A stretch of 35,107 bases of DNA. Origin: a bacterium (lineage in GTDB: Bacteria > Cyanobacteriota > Vampirovibrionia > Gastranaerophilales > Gastranaerophilaceae). The stretch is from contig JAFUUC010000015.1 in the NCBI GenBank assembly GCA_017471365.1, positions 1 to 35,107 of the forward strand, written 5' to 3'. Shown one piece after another: positions 6,543 to 14,509 of the stretch. The notes beneath the pieces are model-generated. The model ran no database searches. It was given only the letters and a program-made list of their open reading frames with translations, and was not told the origin of the DNA. The first letter of the stretch is position 1; each line of letters begins with the position of its first letter. The position numbers and the translations under genes are program-made.

Positions 6543-7694
6543 TTGCCGAAATTAGCAAGAAAGGAATATGAATACATTCCGGAGTATCATTATGGTGATA
6601 ATGTTCGGTACATGCACTTACGTGAGCAAAATCGACCTAAAAAGCGTTTACGTAAAAAAATAAATCCATTACAGGTGCTTATCAGTGCTTCTGTTTTATT
6701 GTTTACATTGTTTTGTGCAATGCCGTTTGCATTCAATAATATTACAAAGGCAATGTTTGTTCCTACACCTTATGCAAGTATAAAAACTGATTTATATAAA
6801 CTGGCTTTCCCTACTTATGATTATATTTCAAATGCGTGGTTTATGGGGCAGAGGGATTTTAGATTTGCAGCAGAAGGTAAAAAGGCCCAAATGCTTCCCA
6901 TAAAAGAGAATGTTAATATGCCGCTTTTGGAAGCACAATTAAATGATTTATCAAAACTTTATCCAACTGTGCATCCTTCAGTTTATGTTTGGGATTATGA
7001 AACTCAGAATTATGCCGATGTTAACGCTTCAGAAATTTATTCTGCGGCAAGTATAATAAAAATTCCGGTGTTAATCGATTTATTTCAATCAATTGAAGCT
7101 GGTCAGGTCTCTCTCGATGAAGATATGCCTTTGACAGAGTATTACAGAACAGAAGGCTCGGGGAATTTACAATTTAAAGCAAGGGATTCAAAATATACGA
7201 TTGATAAACTTGCGAAATTAATGATTACAGATTCTGATAATTCTGCAACAAATATGATTATGTCTCGTGTCGGATCTATGACGGACGTTAACCAGGCTAT
7301 AAGAAATTGGGGGTTGAGTGATACTGAATTACATACATGGCTTCCTGATTTAAAAGGTACAAACCATACAACGTCAAAAGATCTTGCCAGAATGCTTTAT
7401 AACATCGATGATAATGAAAAATTTCTCACAGAATCATCAAAACAAAAAATTTTTGAATATATGGGGCAGGTTAAAAATAACCGTTTAATTCAAGCCGGAC
7501 TCGGGTCAGGTGCAAAATTTTTACACAAAACAGGTGATATCGGTACAATGCTTGGAGACGCGGGAATTGTTATTGCACCCGGCGGCAAAAAGTATATAGT
7601 CGTAATTCTTGCAAACCGACCGCACAATGCTGTGGAAGGAAAAGATTTTATTGTCCACGCATCTGATATTATTTACAAATATATGGTGAAATAG
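6543..7694 (+). CDS. Membrane-anchored class A beta-lactamase-fold serine hydrolase
   Basis: 383 aa. A basic cytoplasmic head (about 1-42) precedes one transmembrane helix (about 43-65, VLISASVLLFTLFCAMPFAF); the catalytic domain (about 120-380) is outside. The penicillin-binding triad is present: S170-I-I-K173 (SxxK), S231-D-N and K329-T-G. The segment corresponding to the class A omega loop reads TWLPDL (266-270). The deacylating Glu of WEPEL is therefore replaced by Leu267, which argues against efficient beta-lactamase turnover. A peptidoglycan peptidase-like or penicillin-binding role is more likely (inference). Start TTG with SD GGGAGG. It overlaps ldpA by one base. Confidence 0.82.
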   Translation: MPKLARKEYEYIPEYHYGDNVRYMHLREQNRPKKRLRKKINPLQVLISASVLLFTLFCAMPFAFNNITKAMFVPTPYASIKTDLYKLAFPTYDYISNAWFMGQRDFRFAAEGKKAQMLPIKENVNMPLLEAQLNDLSKLYPTVHPSVYVWDYETQNYADVNASEIYSAASIIKIPVLIDLFQSIEAGQVSLDEDMPLTEYYRTEGSGNLQFKARDSKYTIDKLAKLMITDSDNSATNMIMSRVGSMTDVNQAIRNWGLSDTELHTWLPDLKGTNHTTSKDLARMLYNIDDNEKFLTESSKQKIFEYMGQVKNNRLIQAGLGSGAKFLHKTGDIGTMLGDAGIVIAPGGKKYIVVILANRPHNAVEGKDFIVHASDIIYKYMVK

Positions 7695-8638
7695 TGTTAG
7701 AAAATCTTTTAAAAAGAGGGAATTGCTTCAAACTTGTTTGCGGGGCAGGAAATGAAGAAATAGAAGAAGTTAAGCGTCTTGTTTATATTTATGCGTTAGC
7801 AGGGTGCAGATTTTTCGACCTTTCTGCGAATAAAGATGTTATACTCGCAGCAAAAGAGGCACTAAAAGAAACAAATATCAATGATGCATATTTATGTGTA
7901 AGTGTAGGGATTAAAGGAGATCCTCATTCAAATAAAGCTGTAATAAATTATGATAGGTGTGTAAATTGTGCCTCTTGCGAAAGCATATGTCCACAAAATG
8001 CCATACATTATGCAAAAGTTAAAAAAAACAAATGTATAGGCTGTGGAAGATGCTGGAAAGTTTGTCCTCGCAGTGCAATTTCTTACGTTTCTGAAGAAAA
8101 AAAACTCGATGAAGTTTTACCTGAAATAATCAAAGAAGGGATTGATTGTATTGAATTTCACGTTGTGGGTCAAGATGAAAACGAAATTTTTTCCAAATGG
8201 CACTACATAAAAGAAAATTTTGACGGGCTTTTAAGTATTTGTATCTGCCGTACAAAACTGAGTGACGAAGCACTCATTGACAGAATTAGCCGCATGACAA
8301 AAGATAGACAACCATATTCTACAATAATTCAAGCTGACGGATTTCCAATGAGCGGAGGAAAAGATGATTTCCAATCCACTTTGCAGGCAGTTGCAACTTC
8401 ACAAATAGTCAATAATGCCAATTTACCAATATATTTGTTAATTTCCGGAGGCACAAATTCCAAAACTTCCGAACTTGCAAAAATGTGCCAAATACCTTAT
8501 CATGGGATTGCAATAGGATCTTATGCAAGAAAAATTGTTCGCAAATATATTGATAGACCTGATTTTTGGACAAATTCTTATATAATTGATGAAGCTATTG
8601 AAATTGTAAAGCCTCTGATAGAGAGTGTTAGTGTGTAA
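7694..8638 (+). CDS. ldpA: LdpA-like iron-sulfur protein
   Basis: 314 aa. The N-terminus FKLVCGAGNEE, followed by YALAGCRFFDLSANKDV, matches my recollection of cyanobacterial LdpA, a redox-sensing Fe-S protein that feeds light/metabolic state into the circadian clock. Two 4Fe-4S ferredoxin motifs follow: Cys89/92/95/99 and Cys114/117/120/124. The C-terminal ~180 residues (after 135) correspond to the LdpA_C barrel-like domain. No clock genes are seen here, and the organism is inferred to be non-photosynthetic, so the ancestral function must be something else, perhaps redox regulation or an electron-carrying enzyme. Start GTG overlaps the upstream stop (translational coupling). Alternative: an unassigned ferredoxin-barrel oxidoreductase. 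Confidence 0.75.
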   Translation: MLENLLKRGNCFKLVCGAGNEEIEEVKRLVYIYALAGCRFFDLSANKDVILAAKEALKETNINDAYLCVSVGIKGDPHSNKAVINYDRCVNCASCESICPQNAIHYAKVKKNKCIGCGRCWKVCPRSAISYVSEEKKLDEVLPEIIKEGIDCIEFHVVGQDENEIFSKWHYIKENFDGLLSICICRTKLSDEALIDRISRMTKDRQPYSTIIQADGFPMSGGKDDFQSTLQAVATSQIVNNANLPIYLLISGGTNSKTSELAKMCQIPYHGIAIGSYARKIVRKYIDRPDFWTNSYIIDEAIEIVKPLIESVSV

Positions 8639-8679
8639 GTTGGGGTTTGTGCTTCAACATAAAGGGAGAAAAAAATTAA

Positions 8680-9960
8680 ATGAATATAAAAGCCGTAATT
8701 TTAGCCGCAGGTAAAGGTACGAGAATGAAGTCCGAAACAACCCCCAAAGTTTTACACAAAATCATGGGAAAAACTTTACTTGGTTATGTTCTTGATAATG
8801 TAAAAAGAATTACAGATGAACAATTTATTATTGTAGGTCATCAAGCAGATGATGTTAAAAATTTCATAGATAAAAATTATGCAAACGCAAAAACCGTACT
8901 TCAATCACCACAGCTTGGTACAGGTCATGCTGTTTCTATGGTTTGCCCTTCTCTTGAAAACTACAACGATTTAGTTTTAATTCTTTGTGGCGATACTCCT
9001 TTAATTAAAGAAGAAACTTTGACAAAATTTGTGGAGTTTCACAGATCTAATAATTCAGACATTACTGTTATGAGTACAATTTTTGAAAATCCGACAAATT
9101 ATGGCAGAATTGTTCGAGAAAACGACAACTCTTTAAAATGTATTGTAGAAGAAAAGGATGCATCGCCGGATCAAAAATTGATCAAAGAAGTTAACGCCGG
9201 AATTTATTGTCTTGATTGGAGCAAAGTTAAGTCTGCTTTTAGTCAATTAAAAAGTAACAACGCACAGGGTGAATATTATCTTACAGATATAATTTCTTGG
9301 GGCAAGACTAAAAATTTGAGTGTCAACGCATATATTTTGGAAAATAGTGACGAAATTTACGGAATAAACTCACGTTCAAATCTTGCCACGGCAACAGCGA
9401 TAATGAACAAACGAAACCTCGAAAAATACATGGAACAAGGGGTTACAATTGTCGATCCTAATTCGACTTGGATAAGTGAAGATACAGAAATTGGTCAAGA
9501 CACTGTAATTTACCCTTCAACTTATATTGAGGGTAAAAATAAAATCGGCAAAAATTGTAAGATCGGACCGTTTGCACATCTTCGCGGCGAGGTTGAAGTT
9601 TGTGACAATATTAAAATCGGTAATTATGTAGAAGTGAAGAAATCAAAAATTTCTTCAAACACTAATGTCGGACATCTTTCTTATATAGGCGATAGTGAAC
9701 TCGGGGAACGTGTAAATATCGGAGCCGGAACGATTACGGCAAATTATGATCCGTTATCTAAAACAAAATCAAAAACTGTTTTAGGTAATGATGTAAAAAT
9801 AGGTTCAAATACTGTTCTTGTGGCACCTGTGAAGGTTGAAGAAGGTGCTAATATTGGAGCAGGCTCGGTTGTAACAAAGAATATTCCGGCTTGGTCACTC
9901 GGAATCACCCGCTCTCCGCTGAAAATTTTAGAAAACTGGGTTAAAAATAAATTAGGGTAG
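8680..9960 (+). CDS. glmU: Bifunctional GlmU (UDP-GlcNAc pyrophosphorylase / GlcN-1-P acetyltransferase)
   Basis: 426 aa, about 25 shorter than usual at the C-terminus. The N-terminal uridyltransferase domain (1-~225) has LAAGKGTRMKSETTPKVLHK, the LGTGHAV segment and CGDTPL. The C-terminal left-handed beta-helix (about 245-420) shows hexapeptide repeats (IGQDTVIYPS, IGKNCKIGPF, IGAGTITANYD) and the acetyltransferase region with NVGHLSYIGDS. It acetylates glucosamine-1-phosphate and joins UTP to make UDP-GlcNAc for peptidoglycan and envelope glycans. SD GGGAG precedes the ATG. It follows ldpA by 41 bp and may be the last gene of that transcript. Confidence 0.97.
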   Translation: MNIKAVILAAGKGTRMKSETTPKVLHKIMGKTLLGYVLDNVKRITDEQFIIVGHQADDVKNFIDKNYANAKTVLQSPQLGTGHAVSMVCPSLENYNDLVLILCGDTPLIKEETLTKFVEFHRSNNSDITVMSTIFENPTNYGRIVRENDNSLKCIVEEKDASPDQKLIKEVNAGIYCLDWSKVKSAFSQLKSNNAQGEYYLTDIISWGKTKNLSVNAYILENSDEIYGINSRSNLATATAIMNKRNLEKYMEQGVTIVDPNSTWISEDTEIGQDTVIYPSTYIEGKNKIGKNCKIGPFAHLRGEVEVCDNIKIGNYVEVKKSKISSNTNVGHLSYIGDSELGERVNIGAGTITANYDPLSKTKSKTVLGNDVKIGSNTVLVAPVKVEEGANIGAGSVVTKNIPAWSLGITRSPLKILENWVKNKLG

Positions 9961-9980
9961 AGTTATCATATTAAATATAC

Positions 9981-10205
9981 TTACCGATCCATAAAATTTA
10001 ACAAATTACTAATATCTGTATTCAAAAATTTTGATAAATCCAATATTTTTCCAAGAGACATGTTTTCTTTGCCGGTTTCGATACAAGCAACATAATTTTG
10101 ACTTACACCCATAATCTCAGCTAATTGCCCCTGAGTGAAATCATTTTTTACCCTTTCAATCTTGACATTCTTCCCAAAACGCTTCAATAGCTGAGCCTTA
10201 TCCAT
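9981..10205 (-). CDS. Small XRE-family HTH regulator
   Basis: 74 aa, a single Cro/C1-type helix-turn-helix domain with no partner domain. FTQGQLAEIMGVSQNYVACIETGKENMS gives helices 2-3, and ILDLSKFLNTDISNLL closes the five-helix bundle. There is no SD; TAGAAT lies seven bases before the ATG (10213-10218), suggesting a leaderless message. It is divergent from hydG, so it could control hydG or itself (inference). It is similar in layout to the gene at 31968-32189. Confidence 0.85.
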   Translation of the reverse strand: MDKAQLLKRFGKNVKIERVKNDFTQGQLAEIMGVSQNYVACIETGKENMSLGKILDLSKFLNTDISNLLNFMDR

Positions 10206-10329
10206 AGTTATAATTCTATAAAAATTGACTTTAAAGTCAAATTATATTATTTTCATATTTGGTACAAATAGATCATCTCTTTACATTTCTTCTTGAAGGT
10301 TTATCATTTTGTTGATAGGGAGAAGAATT

Positions 10330-11745
10330 ATGTATGACGTCAAATCACCCCACGCTACTGAGTTTATAAGTGACGAAGAAGTCCTTGCAACTTTAGATTA
10401 CGCTGAAAAAAATAAAAATAATATCGAAATTATAGATAAAATTTTAGAAAAAGCCAAGCTCGGTAACGGACTTTCACATCGTGAAGCTTCTGTCCTTCTG
10501 GCTTGCGAAGTACCGGAAAAAAACGATGAAATTTTTTCACTCGCAAAGAAAATTAAAGAGGAATATTACGGAAACAGAATAGTTCTTTTTGCACCGTTGT
10601 ACCTATCAAATTACTGTGTAAACGGCTGTGTATATTGCCCTTATCACGCTAAAAACAAACACATTCCACGCAAAAAAATGACTCAAGACGAAATTCGAGA
10701 AGAAGTTATAGCACTGCAAGATATGGGACACAAACGTCTTGCTCTCGAAACAGGCGAAGATCCTGTGAATAACCCGATAGAATACGTTCTTGAATCAATT
10801 AAAACAATATATTCTATTCATAATAAAAACGGTGCTATCCGTCGCGTAAACGTTAATATTGCAGCTACAACCGTCGAAAACTATAAAAAACTGAAAGAAG
10901 CCGGGATTGGAACATATATTCTTTTCCAAGAGACTTATAATAAAGAACGCTACGAAAAGCTTCATCCTACCGGTCCAAAACATAATTATGACTACCATAC
11001 GGAAGCAATGGATAGAGCTATGCAAGGCGGCATAGATGATGTTGGAATGGGTGTGCTGTTTGGCCTTTCGACATATAAGTATGAATTTGCAGCCCTTTTA
11101 ATGCACGCTGAACATTTAGAAGCCGTTTTTGGTGTCGGACCTCATACGATCTCTGTTCCACGTATAAGAAAAGCTGACGATATTGACCCGAATACTTTTG
11201 AAAACGGAATAAATGATGATACTTTTGCAAAAATTGTTGCTTGCATAAGAATTTCTGTTCCATATACGGGAATGATAATTTCTACTCGAGAATCTCAAAA
11301 ATGCCGTGAAAGAGTTTTAGAATTGGGAATTTCACAAATCAGTGGTGGATCTAAAACAAGTGTTGGCGGCTACGCTCACCCTGAGAATGAATCAGAAGAA
11401 GATACTGCTCAATTCGATGTCGAAGATAGAAGAACTCTTGACGATGTAATCAAATGGCTTATGCAACTTGGTTATGTACCTAGTTTTTGTACGGCTTGCT
11501 ACCGTGAAGGACGTGTTGGCGACAGATTTATGGAAATTTGCAAAGACAAACAAATTCACAATTTCTGCCATCCGAATGCACTTTTAACTCTAAAAGAATT
11601 TTTGCAAGATTACGCTTCTGAAGAAACCCAAAAAGTCGGTAATGCATTAATAGAAAAAGAACTCGCAACACTCGGACGTTCTCAGGCAAAAACAGAAGAA
11701 TATCTTGAAAAAATTGAACAAGGTGAACGCGATTTTAGATTTTAA
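10330..11745 (+). CDS. hydG: [FeFe]-hydrogenase maturase HydG (radical SAM tyrosine lyase)
   Basis: 471 aa from the ATG at 10330, preceded by AGGGAG; the upstream TTG at 10309 would overlap this SD. The radical-SAM cluster motif CX3CX2C (Cys96, Cys100, Cys103) lies in NYCVNGCVYCPYH. The C-terminal auxiliary-cluster motif CX2CX22C begins in FCTACYREG and ends in NFCHPNAL. HydG cleaves tyrosine to make the CO and CN- ligands of the H-cluster, working with HydE and HydF. Those partners and the hydrogenase are not in the window, so they must be elsewhere for the pathway to work. Its presence implies H2 metabolism in an anaerobe. Its stop overlaps that of mtnA by the palindrome TTAA. Confidence 0.97.
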   Translation: MYDVKSPHATEFISDEEVLATLDYAEKNKNNIEIIDKILEKAKLGNGLSHREASVLLACEVPEKNDEIFSLAKKIKEEYYGNRIVLFAPLYLSNYCVNGCVYCPYHAKNKHIPRKKMTQDEIREEVIALQDMGHKRLALETGEDPVNNPIEYVLESIKTIYSIHNKNGAIRRVNVNIAATTVENYKKLKEAGIGTYILFQETYNKERYEKLHPTGPKHNYDYHTEAMDRAMQGGIDDVGMGVLFGLSTYKYEFAALLMHAEHLEAVFGVGPHTISVPRIRKADDIDPNTFENGINDDTFAKIVACIRISVPYTGMIISTRESQKCRERVLELGISQISGGSKTSVGGYAHPENESEEDTAQFDVEDRRTLDDVIKWLMQLGYVPSFCTACYREGRVGDRFMEICKDKQIHNFCHPNALLTLKEFLQDYASEETQKVGNALIEKELATLGRSQAKTEEYLEKIEQGERDFRF

Positions 11746-12797
11746 GATTTGAAAGCATTCGCTATAGAAACTTTATAATCAGGTTTTAAAATACCTTTTT
11801 CAGTAATGATTCCGGTTATAAGTTCATGCGGTGTAACATCAAAACCCGGGTTTATAACATTTACGCCTTCAGCACAAATCGTTTTGCCGTTTATCATAGT
11901 AACTTCTTCGTGTGAACGTTCTTCAATTATTATTTCATCTCCGGATTCAATACTCGTATCAATTGTTGAAAGAGGGGCAGCTACATAAAAAGGTATATTA
12001 TGATATTTAGCAGCAATTGCAACGGTATAGGTTCCGATTTTGTTTGCAGCATCACCATTTGCGGCGATTCTATCAGCACCAACAACAACCATGTCAATCA
12101 TGCCTTTTTTCATAAAATATGAACACATACCATCAGTGATCAGTGTTACAGGAATCCCGTCCATAACAAGTTCAAGAGTTGTAATTCTCGCACCTTGCTG
12201 GCGTGGTCTTGTTTCATCTGCAAAAACCTGTATAGTAGGATCATTTGCAAAAGCAGAACGCACAACTCCCAATGCAGTTCCGTATCCGCCGGTAGCCAAA
12301 GCTCCTGCATTACAATGTGTCAAAATAGTAGCACCTTTAGGTACTACCATAGCTCCGTAGTCGCCGATTTTTTTGTTTATGGCTATATCATCAAGTTCAA
12401 TTTTTTTGCCATTCATTTTTAGTTCTTCAATAATTTCATTAATATCGTGACCATTACGAATAATTTCTTTTTGTTGTTCAACCGCCCAATATAAATTTAC
12501 CGCAGTCGGTCTTGAACTAACTAGGTAATCCGATTTTTCTAATAATTCTTTTTTGAAATCATCCAATGACAAATCTTTATCAAAAATCTCTTGAGCATAC
12601 AGAGTGACCCCATGGGCACCGGCAATTCCAATGGCAGGAGCCCCCCTAACGATCATTGTTTTAATAGCATCAAACATCTGCTGTCCTGTTGTAATCTTCA
12701 CATACTCATAATGCTCAGGAAATTTTGTCTGATCCACCATTTTTGAATAATTATCAACCCATTCAATTGTTCTTATTTTTGATTTAAATTCTGCCAT
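11742..12797 (-). CDS. mtnA: S-methyl-5-thioribose-1-phosphate isomerase MtnA
   Basis: 351 aa from the ATG at 12797, which has AAAGGAAG seven bases upstream; a longer frame to 12830 adds 11 residues without an SD. The eIF2B-related isomerase fold is shown by TMIVRGAPAIGIAGAHG, THCNAGALATGGYGTALG, ADETRPRQQGARIT, the VVGADRIAANGDAANKIGT segment and the APLSTID motif. It converts methylthioribose-1-P to methylthioribulose-1-P in methionine salvage. Other salvage genes are absent here, and relatives isomerise 5-deoxyribose-1-P or ribose-1,5-bisphosphate, so the exact substrate is a family-level call. It overlaps the upstream membrane-protein gene by 14 bp. Confidence 0.93.
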   Translation of the reverse strand: MAEFKSKIRTIEWVDNYSKMVDQTKFPEHYEYVKITTGQQMFDAIKTMIVRGAPAIGIAGAHGVTLYAQEIFDKDLSLDDFKKELLEKSDYLVSSRPTAVNLYWAVEQQKEIIRNGHDINEIIEELKMNGKKIELDDIAINKKIGDYGAMVVPKGATILTHCNAGALATGGYGTALGVVRSAFANDPTIQVFADETRPRQQGARITTLELVMDGIPVTLITDGMCSYFMKKGMIDMVVVGADRIAANGDAANKIGTYTVAIAAKYHNIPFYVAAPLSTIDTSIESGDEIIIEERSHEEVTMINGKTICAEGVNVINPGFDVTPHELITGIITEKGILKPDYKVSIANAFKS

Positions 12798-13248
12798 TAC
12801 CGGACTTCCTTTCATACATATCTCTAACAAAATCTATTAAATAATAAGTTAAAAAACCTGAAAAAGAATTAGTTGCAGCCACCAAAAAACCGACAAATAT
12901 TATATTAATAAAAAGCAGCCAAATTGGTGAATTTACTATAACAGCACTTAAAAACAAATTTTGTATATAACCAAAAGCTGCCATTACAGCAATAATTACA
13001 GAAAACGTACCGGAAAAAGTTAAATTCGCACAAAAACCTGCTGCTGCACCGTGAATTATACTATCTTTCGGAGTAGTTAAATCCAACTTGCCATCCATAA
13101 TTAAATAAATAATAGTTAAAGGTGCTACAAGTAACATAACACTACAAAGCGAAAAAATTCCCACAAACGGAATAGCCGCCAAAATACCAAATATAAAACC
13201 AATTATCAAACTTACAACAGCAATATTTTTTAAAGTGAACTTATTCAT
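12784..13248 (-). CDS. Integral membrane protein of unknown function
   Basis: 154 aa with about four transmembrane segments: residues ~8-28 (VVSLIIGFIFGILAAIPFVG), ~30-50, ~68-92 and ~105-130. No signature was recognised. The C-terminus (FVRDMYERKSGNGRI) is basic and probably cytoplasmic. It lies between ruvC (20 bp upstream) and mtnA (14 bp overlap) on one strand. A -10 box TGC TAGAAT (13256-13264) lies in the 20-bp gap, seven bases before the ATG and without an SD, so it seems to have its own near-leaderless promoter. Function unknown. Confidence 0.82.
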   Translation of the reverse strand: MNKFTLKNIAVVSLIIGFIFGILAAIPFVGIFSLCSVMLLVAPLTIIYLIMDGKLDLTTPKDSIIHGAAAGFCANLTFSGTFSVIIAVMAAFGYIQNLFLSAVIVNSPIWLLFINIIFVGFLVAATNSFSGFLTYYLIDFVRDMYERKSGNGRI

Positions 13249-13255
13249 ATAATTA

Positions 13256-13264
13256 ATTCTAGCA
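13256..13264 (-). promoter_or_regulatory. Extended -10 of the membrane-protein gene
   Basis: Minus-strand TGC then TAGAAT, seven bases from the ATG at 13248, squeezed between that start and the ruvC stop (13269). No SD is present, so the message is probably leaderless. Confidence 0.5.
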
Positions 13265-13268
13265 TAAA

Positions 13269-13763
13269 CTATTGATTTTTAATACGATTTAAAATTCCCT
13301 CATTCCTTGTGTAAGAAATAGCAATTGCAATAGAATCAACCGTATCATCAAGTTTTGGGAGTTCATCACATTCGAGGCTGATTTTTACCATTTGCTCAAC
13401 CTCCTTTTTAGAAGCCCTTCCATATCCGGTCAAAGTTTTTTTAACTTCAATAGGTGTATATTCAAAAATCTGTACACCATATTTTTCTAAAACGGTTAAA
13501 ATTACTCCACGAGCATGTGCAACAGGCATAACCGTTGTGTAATTTCTAAAGAAAAATAATTTTTCTATAGCACAAACATCCGGCTTGTATTTTTCTACAA
13601 TAACATTCATATCGTTGAAGATTTCCAGCAATCTGGCGGATTCTTTTTGTCCCTTAGAAGTCTGTATTGATCCTGAATGTTCAAGTTTTAAATTCTTCCC
13701 GTCAAAATCTAAAATACAATAACCAACAATCGCCATACCCGGATCTATACCCAAAATTTTCAT
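13269..13763 (-). CDS. ruvC: Holliday junction resolvase RuvC
   Basis: 164 aa, the usual size. The RNase H-like fold has the four acidic catalytic residues: Asp7 (GIDPGMAIVG), Glu67 (AIEKLFF), Asp140 and Asp143 (LDDTVDSIAIA). RuvC cuts four-way junctions symmetrically together with RuvAB. The FFRNYTTVMPVAHARG segment and the K/R-rich KKTLTGYGRASKKEV loop are as expected. The ATG has no SD; an extended -10 (TGC TAAAAT) lies exactly six bases upstream. The gene follows a strong terminator, so it is transcribed from that promoter. Confidence 0.96.
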   Translation of the reverse strand: MKILGIDPGMAIVGYCILDFDGKNLKLEHSGSIQTSKGQKESARLLEIFNDMNVIVEKYKPDVCAIEKLFFFRNYTTVMPVAHARGVILTVLEKYGVQIFEYTPIEVKKTLTGYGRASKKEVEQMVKISLECDELPKLDDTVDSIAIAISYTRNEGILNRIKNQ

Positions 13764-13769
13764 AAGAAC

Positions 13770-13778
13770 ATTTTAGCA
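13770..13778 (-). promoter_or_regulatory. Extended -10 of ruvC
   Basis: Minus-strand TGC-TAAAAT, followed by six bases and the ATG at 13763. The -35 region falls inside the terminator hairpin at 13781-13810, so promoter function probably rests on the extended -10. Confidence 0.6.
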
Positions 13779-13780
13779 TA

Positions 13781-13810
13781 AAAGGCGTGAATTTAAAAAT
13801 TCACGCCTTT
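13781..13810 (-). terminator. Intrinsic terminator of the Hsp20-like gene
   Basis: A perfect 14-bp stem (13781-13794 with 13797-13810, core GGCGTGAATT/AATTCACGCC) begins 5 bp after the stop at 13815. On the minus strand the stem ends in a short T run and then the ruvC -10. It separates the upstream gene from ruvC. Confidence 0.8.
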
Positions 13811-13814
13811 CAAC

Positions 13815-14387
13815 TCAGTCATCATTATCATTTTCACTATCATTATCAATAGGTATAGTTATGACAAGATTGTTACCTTCGGTTTCTTTCGTCATATCAT
13901 GCAATTTAACATTATTTCCAAACATATAATTTTGTTGAAATTCTGAAATGTGTTCATCGTGTTTGGATTTTCGCACGGAACGACCGTTTATAGTTAAAAT
14001 ATTTCCATTTGCCAACACCTGAACATTATTTTCGTTATTATCAAACGCCCTCAAATCTATTATAACTTTATAATTTTCGTCACCCTTTTCCATGCGAATA
14101 ACACCAATTTGTTTTGCGGCAAGAATTTTACGATCTTTTAAAATATTATTCATAGAACGAATATCCCGCTGCATTTCCTTGTCTAACTTGCGTGTATCCT
14201 GAATAAAATCTCTTGGTAACATAGACTTCATATGCCAGTCAATAACCACATAAGTTGCACAAAATGCCCCTAAAAAAATTAATAAAGCAATCAGAAGTCC
14301 TCTTAAAATTGGACTGTCATAACACGGTGTGCATTCATTTTTTACCTTAACAGTCTGATTTTCACATTCATTTGTATTTTCGTCCAT
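13815..14387 (-). CDS. Single-pass membrane protein with Hsp20/alpha-crystallin-like C-terminal domain
   Basis: 190 aa. An acidic, Cys-containing N-terminus (1-27) precedes one transmembrane helix (about 28-50, LRGLLIALLIFLGAFCATYVV). A short helical linker follows (about 55-85, KLDKEMQRDIRSMNNILK). Residues ~95-182 read like an alpha-crystallin domain: IIDLRAFDNNENNVQVLANGN, ILTINGRS and GNNLVITIPI, matching the A-x-x-x-n-G-v-L-x-I-x-x-P pattern. The acidic tail is DNDSENDNDD. SD AAAGGAG lies before the ATG. A membrane-tethered small heat-shock-like chaperone is inferred; normal sHSPs are soluble. It is followed by its own terminator. Confidence 0.7.
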   Translation of the reverse strand: MDENTNECENQTVKVKNECTPCYDSPILRGLLIALLIFLGAFCATYVVIDWHMKSMLPRDFIQDTRKLDKEMQRDIRSMNNILKDRKILAAKQIGVIRMEKGDENYKVIIDLRAFDNNENNVQVLANGNILTINGRSVRKSKHDEHISEFQQNYMFGNNVKLHDMTKETEGNNLVITIPIDNDSENDNDD

Positions 14388-14455
14388 ACTAACTCCTTTC
14401 GCTTTTATATTATATTTTTAACCCCGATTTTCAATAGCACAATACGGCAATTCAC

Positions 14456-14484
14456 TTGATAAAAAAATTGTCATGTGGTATAAT
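14456..14484 (+). promoter_or_regulatory. Promoter of the RHH gene
   Basis: TTGATA (14456-14461), 17 bp, TATAAT (14479-14484); transcription should start near 14491. The SD GAGAGGG (14496-14502) follows, seven bases before the ATG at 14510. This placement rules out the longer frame that starts at 14456. Confidence 0.8.
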
Positions 14485-14509
14485 GTCTGGCAAAAGAGAG
14501 GGTTTATAT

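Noticed and set aside
6543-7694. Acquired antibiotic-resistance beta-lactamase
   Set aside because: The omega-loop Glu is absent, the protein is membrane-anchored and its base composition matches the chromosome.
14456-14509. Longer start for the RHH protein
   Set aside because: It would translate the promoter -35/-10 and the SD; the ATG at 14510 has a correctly spaced SD.
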